From the NCBI GenBank assembly GCA_019137255.1, contig WPDH01000100.1, positions 496,001-560,000 of the forward strand: a stretch of DNA of 64,000 nucleotides, in the 5' to 3' direction. Under the pieces are notes generated by a model. The model was not told the origin of the DNA, searched no databases, and was given only the letters and a program-made list of their open reading frames with translations. The stretch is from Corinectria fuckeliana. Taxonomy: Eukaryota > Ascomycota > Sordariomycetes > Hypocreales > Nectriaceae. The position numbers were made by a program, and so were the translations under genes. Below, one piece after another: positions 23,951 to 34,794 of this stretch (the stretch's first letter is position 1; the number at the start of each line of letters is the position of its first letter).

Positions 23951-25417
23951 ATGATGGCGGTTGGCCTGGTCAGCGTGTCAGCCCAGCACTAGCACTACCT
24001 ACCTAATTAGCACCATCACCAACAGCTTGGTTCTTGCCCACAAGTCCCCTTTCGCGCACTCTGCACTCCGCTTCCATAGCCAAGTCGTCCCTGCTTCGTC
24101 ACTTCCACTACGTTCACGCCTCAATTCTTTTTTCCTTCTTCCACAGTCCACACGCTAACCCCATCCCTAGGCGCATCCATTCCTCTTGCCCTCTCTCCCG
24201 TCCTCTGTCCTCTGTCCTCTGACCCAGATCTCCAGGGACATCCATGCGGCTGCTTCTGCATCTCTTTAATAAACCAACAAAAGCCCCCCTCCTCTTCGTA
24301 ATCCCATCCCATCCCCTTCCCGTCTGGCTCTTTTAGCTCCCTCCTTGCCAATCTTTCACACACACTCACTCGCTCGCACAGTCACACATATTCAAGCCCA
24401 ATCAATCATCCCATCACCACAACGTCATTCAGACCCAAAAGCAACACGCCCGCAGCCCCATCCTGTCGCCTTTGCATTTGAACCTTACCTCGCCCACTCT
24501 TCACTTAATCCGGGCCTGGACCTCGATTACACTTTTGGGGCCCTTAATCTCCATTTCTCACTCTCCAGAGCAGACTCGCAGCTCCCCTCCTCCCGACAAA
24601 CTCCCGGCTACCTGCAAGCCACCGAAGTCACCCCGTCCGATTCCTCCTCTCCGCTTCACGACCACGATCCGCCCACGATCCCTCTGCAATTCAGCCAACC
24701 CGCCATTTCTTAACGACAAGCCGATCCCATTCGCTCGTCTTTTGACCTCGCATTCCAGTCATCTGGGACGGGACGGCAACCTATTTGATAGCCTTGACCC
24801 GCCCGCGCCAGCGCCGCTTTGGGACCAACTGTCACCAACTTCACCAGTCGCACCTCGGCGACCCCAGTGAACGACTCGCCAACTGCCCACGACCACCTCT
24901 GTCTTCCGTGCAACGGATTGTTTCCGCTTCGCTCCTCCCACCGATCCTCCGCCATTCGTCGCTGGCTCCGTCATTAGACCCATTTCGCTCCAGCTCTCCG
25001 TTGTCGCCATCCTGCAAGCCACTATCCCCCACAAGTTTGTCACCCACAGCAACCAGCCACAGCATCTGCTCCTCTCGACACTCGATCGCTTCAAATCAGT
25101 TCACCACGATCGGTGAACCCTCTTGGCTGCGTTCCCCGTCATCGCCTCTACCTGGGGCAGCGCTAATTTAGACTCTGCGCCGCTACCTACTTCGTATGAG
25201 ACTCCGCGCCAACCTGCTTACTTCGGACGCCTTACGAGACGCCACGGCCGACTACTTCCTGCTCCACGTTTCCACCCTCACTACTTTATCAGGGTTTCTC
25301 CCACCCGAGGCATCTAGAATTCCCTCCCGCCTCATCTGCCTCAGTCGCCTGTGCACTTCCAGCACACATCCTCCGAGGCGTGGGACGTGTTAAAGCGGCC
25401 CAACTCGAGAGAGAGAC
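23951..25417 (+). promoter_or_regulatory. Probable promoter and long C/T-rich leader of the RGS gene
   Basis: About 1.4 kb of pyrimidine-rich, C-rich DNA leads up to the RGS start codon. It contains several upstream ATGs and short open frames (for example 24345-24713 and 24785-25171) made of low-complexity Ser/Pro/Thr/Arg peptide. Long pyrimidine-rich leaders with upstream frames are common for developmental regulators in filamentous fungi. The transcription start is not determinable here, and unseen leader introns are possible. Confidence 0.4.
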
Positions 25418-27082
25418 ATGGGCAAGTCGCGGTTGTGGAGGCAATCCCAACAGTGCATGATCCACGCAGCCCAACCGCTCTCTCCTCAGCCATCTTCGGC
25501 ATTCGAGGGCCTCTTCGATGTTGATACTCCTCCTTCAAGACCATTGAGCGAAGCATTCATCTCTGGAACCTCTACTCCGACCGGCGCCATGGGCTCAAGG
25601 CCCCCCACCCTCACCGAGATCCTCCTCGATGTCTCGTTACCACCATGGACCCTCAGTGCCTTCATGGCTTATCTTTCCCAGAACCACTGCATGGAAACCC
25701 TGGAATTTACCCTCGACGCCCAGCGTTACTCCGCCTTCCACAACGAACTCATTGTCGAGGCTACGCGTTGTCGTGACAACGATGACCGCGTGTGCTCTCT
25801 CTGGGAGAAGCTCATGCAAGTTTACATCATCCCTTGTGCTCCCAGAGAAGTCAACCTCCCCGCCCACGTCCGAGATCACCTGCTTAGCCTCCCTTGCTAT
25901 CCCTCTCCTCCTCAGCCTTCACAACTAGACGAAGCCGGCCGTATCATCTACGAACTGATGAATGACTCCCTCTTGGTTCCCTTTCTCCAATCAGTCACCC
26001 CCGTGCAACTTGACAGCCACTCCGATGAATCTGCTCGCTCTCCCAGGTTTGCATCCCACAGCAGGATGGCCGGCCCAGTTCGGTCCACGACTTCCATACA
26101 AGGCGTTGATTCGGACAGCCTAACGGATGACAGCGAATGCAACTCTCCCACAGCAATGGAGCTCATGACTCCTCCTACCACACCTCCCACCTCGGAATGG
26201 ACCTTCAACAACTCGTCGCCAGGAGGCATCTCACGTGCTGTCGCCGCTCACAGCAAGGGCTGGAAAAAGATGGGAGCCAAGCTGGGATTGTCTCGCAAGA
26301 ACGGGGGCCGCCGCTCAACCCCCCCGACATCGTCATCTTCGCCCGTGGACCTCACCGTGGACCTGCATGACCCCTTATGAAGGTCACAGGCCTTGTCGTT
26401 ACCTATTTCTTCCAACATCTCAGCCGACTGGACCAGTGATGCCTCTGATTCCGAAGGCTCCGATCCTGGTCATCAGTCGCCTGGCCAAGTGGGACAAGAG
26501 AACGGTTGGACCCGTGCCTCTGACCCCAGTCAACATGGTCGACATAGGGATGGCATGGCCGCAAGAAATACAGGCAAGCGAAACAGCCAGCCAATGTCTT
26601 TAGTGCAGAAGAGTATCAGGGTGAGAACGAGAATGCTCGCGGACAAGACGGAGTCGCCTGCAGCTGCTCTGATCCTGGCTAAATGCCGTTCATCAGTGCA
26701 TTCGCCCAGGGAACTGCCACCAATCGTCACTTCTTCAAGCCACTCTGATCTGCCCATGGCGTCGCTATCAGCCCAGGATATGGAGGTTGATTCGGAAGAA
26801 CTAGGTCGCTTGTGGGTGGGATCGTCTTTCAGCGACTTCTCCAACTACCTGCCGACTCCATCTCAGAGTTGCGAGAGCATGACCTCCTCCGACACTATTG
26901 ATTCAAAATGCTATTGCCCCATCCCCTCGGAAGAGGACGCATACGGGTGGGACGCTGAGCTTGAACGAAGAACTGCAGAAGACGAAGCCGAAACCATCGC
27001 CTTGACATACCGGCGGGCTAATGGAAGCAAATCCAACCTGCTACATCGTGTCTTCAAGGCTGTATCGGCATCTTCCGTATGA
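25418..27082 (+). CDS. RGS-domain regulator of heterotrimeric G-protein signalling
   Basis: GTPase-activating protein for a Gα subunit; it ends G-protein signals that control growth, conidiation and stress responses in fungi. The first frame (25418-26380) carries an RGS domain at about residues 62-203: PPTLTEILLDVSLPPWTLSAF opens it, then LEFTLDAQRY, LWEKLMQVYI, the PREVNLPAHVRDHLLSL segment, and the closing IIYELMNDSLLVPFLQS. It resembles fungal RgsA/Rgs2-type proteins with one RGS domain. A second open frame (26390-27082) is clearly coding-like (acidic/Ser-rich, ending in GWDAELERRTAEDEAETIAL and a basic tail). A 45-nt intron 26345-26389 (GTGGAC...TCACAG, phase 0) would join both into 539 aa. 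Without that splice the protein is 320 aa. RGS assignment is firm; the fusion is about even odds. Confidence 0.85.
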
Positions 27083-28050
27083 AATTATGATTGATCTGAA
27101 CGAAAAGAGGTCAAACCCAAAGCCATACTTAGGCTTGCAGAGTCCGAAGGCTTTCGATTCTTCTATATATTTATAGCACACCCTCTCGATTAAGGTTGCA
27201 GTGGGATGAGGACTCCAAGGTTCGGTTTTATGATGAGGACAAGATATGTTGCATACGTGGATCTCATACAAGCATTAGAGGGAATGATGGGGTGTATCTG
27301 GCGAGGCGTTCGTGTCGTGCTACGGTTCTATCTGGCGGAACTCGTGCTTACTTTTTGGTGTTTTGGTTCTTTTCATCTGGAGCGAGATTCTTTGGTCCTG
27401 TGTGTACGCACCAGACGGCGCATCTTGGGACGTTATGTCCTGCCATGTGGATGACCGGGCGAGCCTTCAAGGATGTTTAGGGGCCCCGGCTTACGATATT
27501 AACGGGCTATTTTGTATCGGCTCAAAGGGGCAAATATTAAGGAGGACTACTTAGTCAAGGTGGCTCGTTTCCCACCATGGGGAAGACAAACGACTTTGCG
27601 CGTAATATCTCAATGTCAAGAAAGACAGTTTCCCATCAGCATGCTTTATTCCATGTGCCCTCTTTCAGTGATGTTTGGTAAAGAATTCTGGCAAAACATG
27701 CCTCAATTATTAACCCTGGCTTTGTAATAAAGATATAGTTAGGGCGTATAAGGACAGTTCAGAAATCAGATACGGCACAGCGGCAGTAAAGCGAGTTGGC
27801 GTGAATTTAGAACGAATGAAACCACGACTGGGTGCACGAAGATTTGTTGCGGTTTATTGTCATTATGGGCGAAAACTACCCATCGGGTAATTAGGGAGCC
27901 ACGCAAATCGACACCCGTTCCCTTTCCTTCATGCTGAGTGTATGTGTGTAAGTGTGATGTGTGGTGCGCGGGGTTTCTTAATCCAAGCCTCGGTTATCCA
28001 AGCTCTGTTTGCTCAAAATTCTCGTTTTTATTAGGAACCCAGCGCTTCTC
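27083..28050. other. Intergenic between convergent genes
   Basis: About 970 bases between the RGS gene and gut2, which point toward each other. It should hold both 3' UTRs. Nothing else is seen. Confidence 0.5.
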
Positions 28051-30172
28051 CTACTCCTGCTCCATCGGCTTGTCGTGGCGGGAATACATCTTCCATTCAA
28101 GCGAGTTGGCAAAGTCAAGCTTGCCCTGCTCAACTTGCTTACGCGTCGCTGAGAGCATGGGTTGTGGTAGACCCATAGACTCCAAGAAGGCAACAGCTAA
28201 ACGAGAATGGGGGGTCAGCATAGTAGACAGATAGGGTGCAACTCTAGGCAGAAGACTATTAGGAACACGTACACTCTTTCCACTCATGATCTTGTCGGCG
28301 TCTGTCCCACTTCAGTTCCTCGGCCATAATATCGATAACCTTGGGAAGGGCTTCGAGGGCAGCCTGGGCATTGAGAAATGCCAACCGGGTTCGACGGGCC
28401 AGAACGTCGACGGCGGTTTGGGCGTACTCGTGTTGGACGGCGTAGCGGATCTCGCCGTCGACAAAGGGATACAGATGGGAGATGCGCTCGCCACGGGCAG
28501 GGAATCGCTTGTCGGTCAGCTTACACAGGGCAGCGACAGTCCAGGCACGGTCGCCGTATGATTCAGTCAGGTGCTTGGCCACTTCGGTCTCGACTCCAAA
28601 GTGCTGGATTAGAGGGATGAACAGGGTGTTGCTGAAGCCATGCGCGCCCACAAGGCGAACCTTGTGCGTTTGACATGTGCCATCGAGGATGGCGCCGTCG
28701 TCGATCATCTCGGTGCCGCTGACGCGTGGAGCGTCGGTGACGGACTTCGGCTTGAGGCCAAACTCTCCGACGGCCGCGTCGACGCATTCCTCGGCCATTT
28801 GACGGTATGTGGTCCATTTTCCACCGGCACAAGTCAGTAGGCCAGATGACGAGATGTCAATCAGATGGTTTCGAACCAAGGACTCGGTGTTCTTAGCCTT
28901 CGGGTCCTTGACAAGGGGACGGATGCCAGACCAGGCAGCAAGGACATCGCCCCTGCGCACGTTGATCTCGGGGGAGAGATAGTGGCTGACCTCGCTAAGA
29001 ATCCACTCAATCGACTTCTCATCGGGCAGGGGATTAGGCGAGATGGTGGAAGGCGAGTCGGTGGTGCCGGCAATGGTGTTTCCTTGCCAGGGGAGGAAGA
29101 AGATGACACGGCCGTCAGAGGTGGAGGGATCGATCAAGCCCATCTTGCCCGGGCTAAAGTAGCCAGGGAGAATGACGTGGACACCGGATGAGGGGGCAAC
29201 GATATCTCGGCATTCCTGGTCGTCCATCTTGCGGATAGAATCGGTAAAAGGCCCCGTGCAGTTGATGATGCTCTTGGCCCTCACAGTAATCTCCTCGGCG
29301 GGACGTCCGTCCTTAGCTGCGACCAGATCTCTCACCTTGGCACCGCACAATCGACCCTGGTCATCCTTGATGAGATCTGTGACCTCGGCGTGGTTTAGAA
29401 CAGTGGCTCCGTAGAGCGCGGCAGTCATGGCAATGGAAACGTTCATTCGAGAGTCGTTATGGGCACCGTCATAATAGACGAGAGCGCCAACCAGATCGGT
29501 CTGCTTTAACATGGGGAAGGCCTCGAGAGCCTTGCTGCGGGTGAGAAAGTAGGAACTTTCGATGCCTTCGCTACCGGCAAGGAAGTCATAGAACTTGGTA
29601 CCGGTCCAATAGTACGGAGCCTTCCACCACTTGTCGAGGGGAAGCATGATGGGCAGCCATGAGCTCAGGTGGGGAGCTGTCTGCAAAAAGTATTTGCGCT
29701 CCTTGAGGGCTTCCTTGACGAGCTCATACTGGCTGTAGTCTAGGTTCCAGACGGCCTTTTCGAGGTAGCGTACGCCACCGTGGACGAGCTTGGTGCTCTT
29801 GCTGCTAGTGCCGCTGCTGAAGTCATCGCGTTCAACGACAGCGACCTTGAGGCCACGGGTGGCAGCGTCTAATGCAACACCGGCACCAGTTGCACCCCCT
29901 CCGATTATGAGCATGTCATACTCGGCGGTCTCGGGCTGGGAGCTCTTTCGAAGGTCGGCTAATTGCTGGTCACGGGGCTTCACGCGGGGAAAACGGGGGA
30001 GCTTAAAGCTGCCATCCGCACCGAAGCCAGGAGGCGGGACTGCCGGCGAGGATATGCCAGGAATATCTCGAGGACGGTAGCTATAGAGGAGGACGGCGCC
30101 GGTAGTAGCGACGGCGCCGGGGAGGAGGAGGCGGCGGAAGAGGCGGGATCGGGCGCCTGCGACGGGCGACAT
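28051..30172 (-). CDS. gut2: Mitochondrial FAD-dependent glycerol-3-phosphate dehydrogenase, 681 aa
   Basis: Oxidises glycerol-3-phosphate to dihydroxyacetone phosphate at the outer face of the inner mitochondrial membrane and passes electrons to ubiquinone; needed for glycerol use and the glycerol-3-phosphate shuttle. Exons are 30172-28273 and 28196-28051, with a 76-nt intron (GTACGT, TGCTGAC branch, GTTTAG). The N-terminus is Arg-rich with a hydrophobic stretch (about residues 15-31), as expected for a mitochondrial targeting and anchor sequence. FAD binding: YDMLIIGGGATGAG (GGGATG at 91-96) and VVERDDFSSGTSSKSTKLVHGG, the family signature. LLTCAGGKWTTYR is the second conserved FAD-domain motif. 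The C-terminal domain ends with a short second exon (VAFLESMGLPQP). Start ATG has a GCCGCCATGTC context. Confidence 0.96.
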
Positions 30173-31334
30173 GGCGGCGAGCTGGAGGGGCGAGCTGGCG
30201 CTGGAGCCCGAGCCGGGGCACCGGGGCTAGAACCGGGGCCGCAGCTAATATACTGGTTGGTCAATTGGGTGTCGAGAGGAGCCCGTTGACGCAGCAGCAC
30301 CTCGTCGATGACTGATGAAGGCGGACAGCGGGCGGAGGTGGGCGCGGGCGCGCGATTGCGAGGGAGGCGTAGAGCCGCGTCCTACTAACTCCCTCTTGGC
30401 GGGGGAGGGAATATGTAGCAAAAATTATTATCAGAGGAGAGAAGGGTGAAGCACAGGATGATGGTTGAGGGCGGGGGGGAATGAAGAATAGGAGGAGGGA
30501 GAAAGGAAAGAGAGCACAGAGAGAAGAATACGAAGAAGAGGAGAAGAATGAGGAGAAATGATATTAAAAAAAGAAAGAGGAGGAGGCGGAGACGGAGACG
30601 GAGCAAAAGAGAAGAAAGAAAAGTGTCGCGGCGCGTTGTTAACGACGAGACTTGCTTGGGCAGTTGATGGGCATCTCTCAACTCCAAAGGCTCTAACACA
30701 TGCAACGCCAGGCCGGACAATGACGAAAGGGGTGGGTATTGGGCCCATGGCGGGCGCCGGTTGGTACCTCTTGATGGGGCGCTGCATGCTGTCAGTGTCC
30801 ACTGAGCTGTGGGGGAACGCCATCAAAATGTGAGGGCTCAACAAGGTCCAATCCAGTTGCTCCGAAGCCGCTCGGCCTCCTTTTTACCCCTTCAATTCCC
30901 ACTCACCATTGGTCGCTTTGCTTTTGTGCGCATCCCCGCACGGGATCGGGGACAATGTGGGTATGCACTGGGGGATTCCGGCGGCAGAGAATTGCGATTT
31001 GCTACTCACGAGGTCAAATGCCGGCTCATGGATGGTCCTAGGATGGTCCGAGGTGACCCAGCATGACCTAGGATGGAGTCGATGGTTAATTACCGTCATG
31101 TAACGGATACGGAGAGGTGGATGAGTGAGATGCGATCTGACCCCAGTGGAACCGCCATTGGGGAAGTTAGGGCCCCTTGGGGGTGAGCCTGGTGCCGCCT
31201 GTGCCGCCTAACCTAAGTACCTAGTATCATTTGGGGATTTTGGGGGTTCTTAGCTCCTTCCGGCGTGGGTTGCTCTTCCCAATCGCTTCGCCTACGCTGG
31301 TGTTTTACACTTCCCTCGCTCGCATTTGCCTTCG

Positions 31335-31338
<4 letters not shown>

Positions 31339-31375
<37 letters not shown>
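31339..31375. repeat. (GA)n microsatellite, 37 bp
   Basis: Uninterrupted GA dinucleotide run, followed by GGAAAT. Confidence 0.95.
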
Positions 31376-31380
<5 letters not shown>

Positions 31381-31460
31381 CGATCATGCTCCCGGTACCG
31401 GTTACTGCCAGTCACCTGCACTTGACCCTCCGTTCTCCATACTTAGGTACCAAATATTAA

Positions 31461-31492
31461 CCCGAACCCCAACCCCAACCCCAACCCCCATC
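31461..31492. repeat. AACCCC hexamer repeat
   Basis: About four AACCCC units with slightly imperfect edges. The opposite strand is G-rich (GGGGTT repeats) and could form a G-quadruplex. An ATCCAC hexamer repeat follows at about 31731-31752. Confidence 0.85.
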
Positions 31493-31916
31493 CATTTATG
31501 ACAGGTCCGGAGGTCACGTTGCTGTATACCTACTAGGTAGGTAACTAGTCTAGCAAGTAAGGTGATCAATATTCCTCCTGCCTCTTGCTCAAGTGACCAG
31601 TCTATTTTTTTTCCCACCGACCGGAGCTGAGAGACAACTGACTGCCTCAACTCCGTTCTTTACTAGGGGTTGCCCGACTTTGTGAGCCCCCAAACTTCGT
31701 GCCCTCCCCCACTTTCCTCCCTCTGTCCCCATCCACATCCACATCCACATTCACCTCCCCCGCTGGCCGTATTGACTTGGACCGCCTCGTTGCCGCAAGA
31801 ATGATTGATTAGTCATTTTCCTGACAGTATCTCTAATCAATTATATACGTACCTACAGAAGCACTCTCTTAGCTCTTGCTAATCATGTCTCGTTCCTCAG
31901 AACTCAAACTGCAACT

Positions 31917-34794
31917 TCAACGACCCTCGATACACTCGGCAAACAAAACATCTACAAATGACACGACGTGGCTCACATCACCGTTGTGTAGCCCACCGTC
32001 AATAGACCCTCGTTGCCCTGCCTGCACGCTAGTGTTCATATGACCCATCCGCTGCATCTCAATATCCCCTGTTCTCAAAATTTGGGGGTTTTGTGACTCT
32101 GCAACCATAGTGTCCTGGCTTTTGGTACTCTCGAGCTTCGTCCCTGGGCTTCCTTGAACACTTTCAGCCTTTTCAATATCGATCTGGATCTCCTGGAACA
32201 CCATGATGCCCCCGTACGATGGCGGTACCGATGGCGACTCGATCCGCGCCGGGTAAGCTATAGAATTGTGTCTGGAATCTATCGACTGGGAACGTTTGGC
32301 GTTATTTAGTGAGCACAAGTTGATGGTTGAGCCTGACTGAATGTAGTCGGGTTCCGACCCTCGGCGTCCCTCAGCTACATCTGTAGTGCTCAAGATGGGG
32401 TCGAGAGACGTGCCTCGACATCCAAGTGGCCACAACTTAGACAAAGGACCTGAGGGCTCGTTCCCAAGCCCCACCACCCGATCTTCACTTCTGTTGACGA
32501 TGTGTCCGAGTTCTTGATACACGCCTCGTATAAACTCATGTCGAAACTTTGCCGAAGTTTGTTGGATCTTGAAAAAGCTCATAGGTATGAATTCGCATTT
32601 TGGGCCAGATAACACCGAATGAATAGGAATCACGAGACGGATCACGATCATTTTGGACTGGGCCAAGATGTCTTCGCTCAAGCATGGCAGCTCAACCACG
32701 GTCGGCGTGAGGATGGCATCTTCAAACAGCGGCTCCTGGCTCCACTCCCGGAGTGCTCTGATCGCCTCTGACAGCTGATCAGCAAATTCGCCCTCTTCCC
32801 GGGATCGCGATGAGAAGTTTTGTTCGCACAATATCCGAAGCAGTTTTGATACTGGTAGGCTCTCAAATCGCCTCAAGAACTGTACGTGCCAGTCCTCGAG
32901 GATCGACACAGGAAGAGCTATCGACGGCAGCAAGTTCCGCGTACTCTTTCGCACCAATATCTCGAACCCAAGCGAGTTAGGCCGGGCTCGAATGGCGAAG
33001 AAGCCCAAATGCACGCCAGGCAGGGTCTTGTGCTGTCGAGTCGTGTACGTAGCCATATTCAGAAGCTTCTGATCGAAGTTTTGGCACTTGATCTGCATGA
33101 TTGTCTGGATGATCTCACTGACCTGATGGGGTTCAGCAAACCGATAGCCAGAAGACACCAATCGTTCTGCATCACGATCCGTCTCAATCTGGCGAACCAG
33201 GAACATCAATGAACCACGCCCATATTCTTGCTCCCAGAAGCCGAGACCCTTTTCCATCTCAGCTCCGTTTCGGTTCTCTGGTAGGGTTTCTTCGTTGTCA
33301 GAGCTGGATTTACTCGTTGAACTCTTCTCCAATGGTCCACTTGGTCGTTTTCCGGTCGCGCCTGTGGGCAGAATCTCGTCCCAGAGCACACCCGCGGTTG
33401 TAATGTGCTCCCTCAACCTTCCAGCCAGTGAATAGGCTGCCATGCAGAAGAGTTCTCGGAAAATGGTGTTGTAATCGTCAATCATGTCGCCATGCTCATC
33501 TATGAGCTGTATGCCTCTCCTGTCTTTGTCACGGCCAGAATGAGGCAACTGCGCCAGGTGATGCCTCATCCCGCCAACGAGACTAGAAATGCCGGTCCAG
33601 TTCCTGGAAGCGTGGAACATCCAGTGGAACAGAGGATGTCCAATATTGAATCCCTCCTTGGCATGCTACTCTAGTCAGCATCGCTCAGCAAGAGGAGTCA
33701 AGACATAACATTACCTTTTCCAAGAACGAGTCCGTCACGACAGTGCTAGGGATGATTCCGTCCGTGTTCACTAGAATTCTTCCACTCTTATCGAAGATGG
33801 CAGCGCCCAGTGTGATCTGCTGAGCACGTAGGGCAGTCTTTCTCATGCTTCTTGCCCGAAGGATAGCGGACCCAGCGATGATGAAACACGCACCCAGCGA
33901 CTATGAAAAGGTTAGCAAAATCGAGAGAGCCATGCTAAGGGGTTAGCGGTGCTGACCAAACAGATGACGACAACAACGGTCGCAGTGCGCGACGGCTCAT
34001 TCCCCTCTGGTTTGATGTTGATGAGTCGGTATTGCGTCCCGATGGCAGCACACCAATGCATTCCAGACACCGCACCGGCGAGGATGATGGCTGAAATAGC
34101 CCGCTTCCACCAGGAGGTCGCCCAGGTTGCCCGGAAGACGAAGAACATAGCTAGAGCAACGATGCTGGCAACAGCGGCTATTATTGCGGATCCAATGACG
34201 TACGCGGGCCGGTATATGCAGGTGTAGTTGGCGATGGAGGCGTTGCCCAAGTAGTGCATACCGCAGACGGCAGTACCGCAGAGGACGCCGCCCACGCAGA
34301 CTCTCCACCAAGAAACTCGATTGTTAGACCCGATGGCGACGAAGGCGGCGAGGAGAACGACGATGGGGACGAAGAAGGAAACGGCGGTGAACCCGTTCGA
34401 ATAGGCAACTTGCATCTGCGGCTGCCCACCAGCGAGATCGACGGCTCTGTTACCGATGAAGTGCTGTAATTGGTAAGTACAAGAGGGAAGGTGAAGAGAA
34501 GCGCGGGTCCTGTTACGCACCATGCACCAGATGGCTATACCGCCCATGGTGATAGCTGAACTCACAAGGAGCAGGCTGGTTTAAAGTCGTTAGCAGGGAT
34601 GTCGGCGGTTTCAAAGCGGCGGGGACGGCTTACTGGTTGAAGATGCCTCTAAAGCCTGTCCGACGATTGATCAACTCGAGGGTCGAGGCAGCACCAACCA
34701 AGCTAACGAGGTAGCTAAGGGCCACGAAACCGGCATTGTAGTCCTGGGGTACGATGTGTCCGCGGTATTCGTGAAGGAGGTCTTGAGAGGACAT
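31917..34794 (-). CDS. MHYT-domain integral membrane sensor, 885 aa
   Basis: Multi-pass protein with the MHYT sensor domain, thought to sense O2, CO or NO through a metal (probably copper) bound by His/Met. Exons are 34794-34634, 34575-34521, 34463-33957, 33900-33715 and 33665-31917; introns are 50-60 nt with CTAAC/CTGAC branches and join in phase. Three MHYT-type motifs lie at the ends of helices: MHFIGN (72-77), MHYLGN (141-146) and MHWCAA (207-212). About seven hydrophobic helices fill residues 20-270. After the last helix comes ARSMRKTALRAQQITLGAAIFDKSGRILVN, a PAS-like or linker segment, then a large cytosolic region (about 550 residues) without a kinase, GGDEF or EAL domain. Such proteins are widespread in filamentous fungi but their output is not known. 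The start follows from the first ATG and continuous helices. Confidence 0.87.

Larger units (their letters stand above)
30173..31916. other. Intergenic; pyrimidine-rich gut2 upstream region and microsatellites
   Basis: On the gut2 (minus) strand, 30385-30640 is a long CT-rich tract (TTCTTCTCC-type), typical of fungal promoters and leaders. The rest holds simple repeats and no supported gene. Confidence 0.45.

Noticed and set aside
31461..31492. Telomere-like repeat
   Set aside because: The unit is AACCCC, not the CCCTAA of filamentous fungi, it is only about four units and lies between housekeeping genes.
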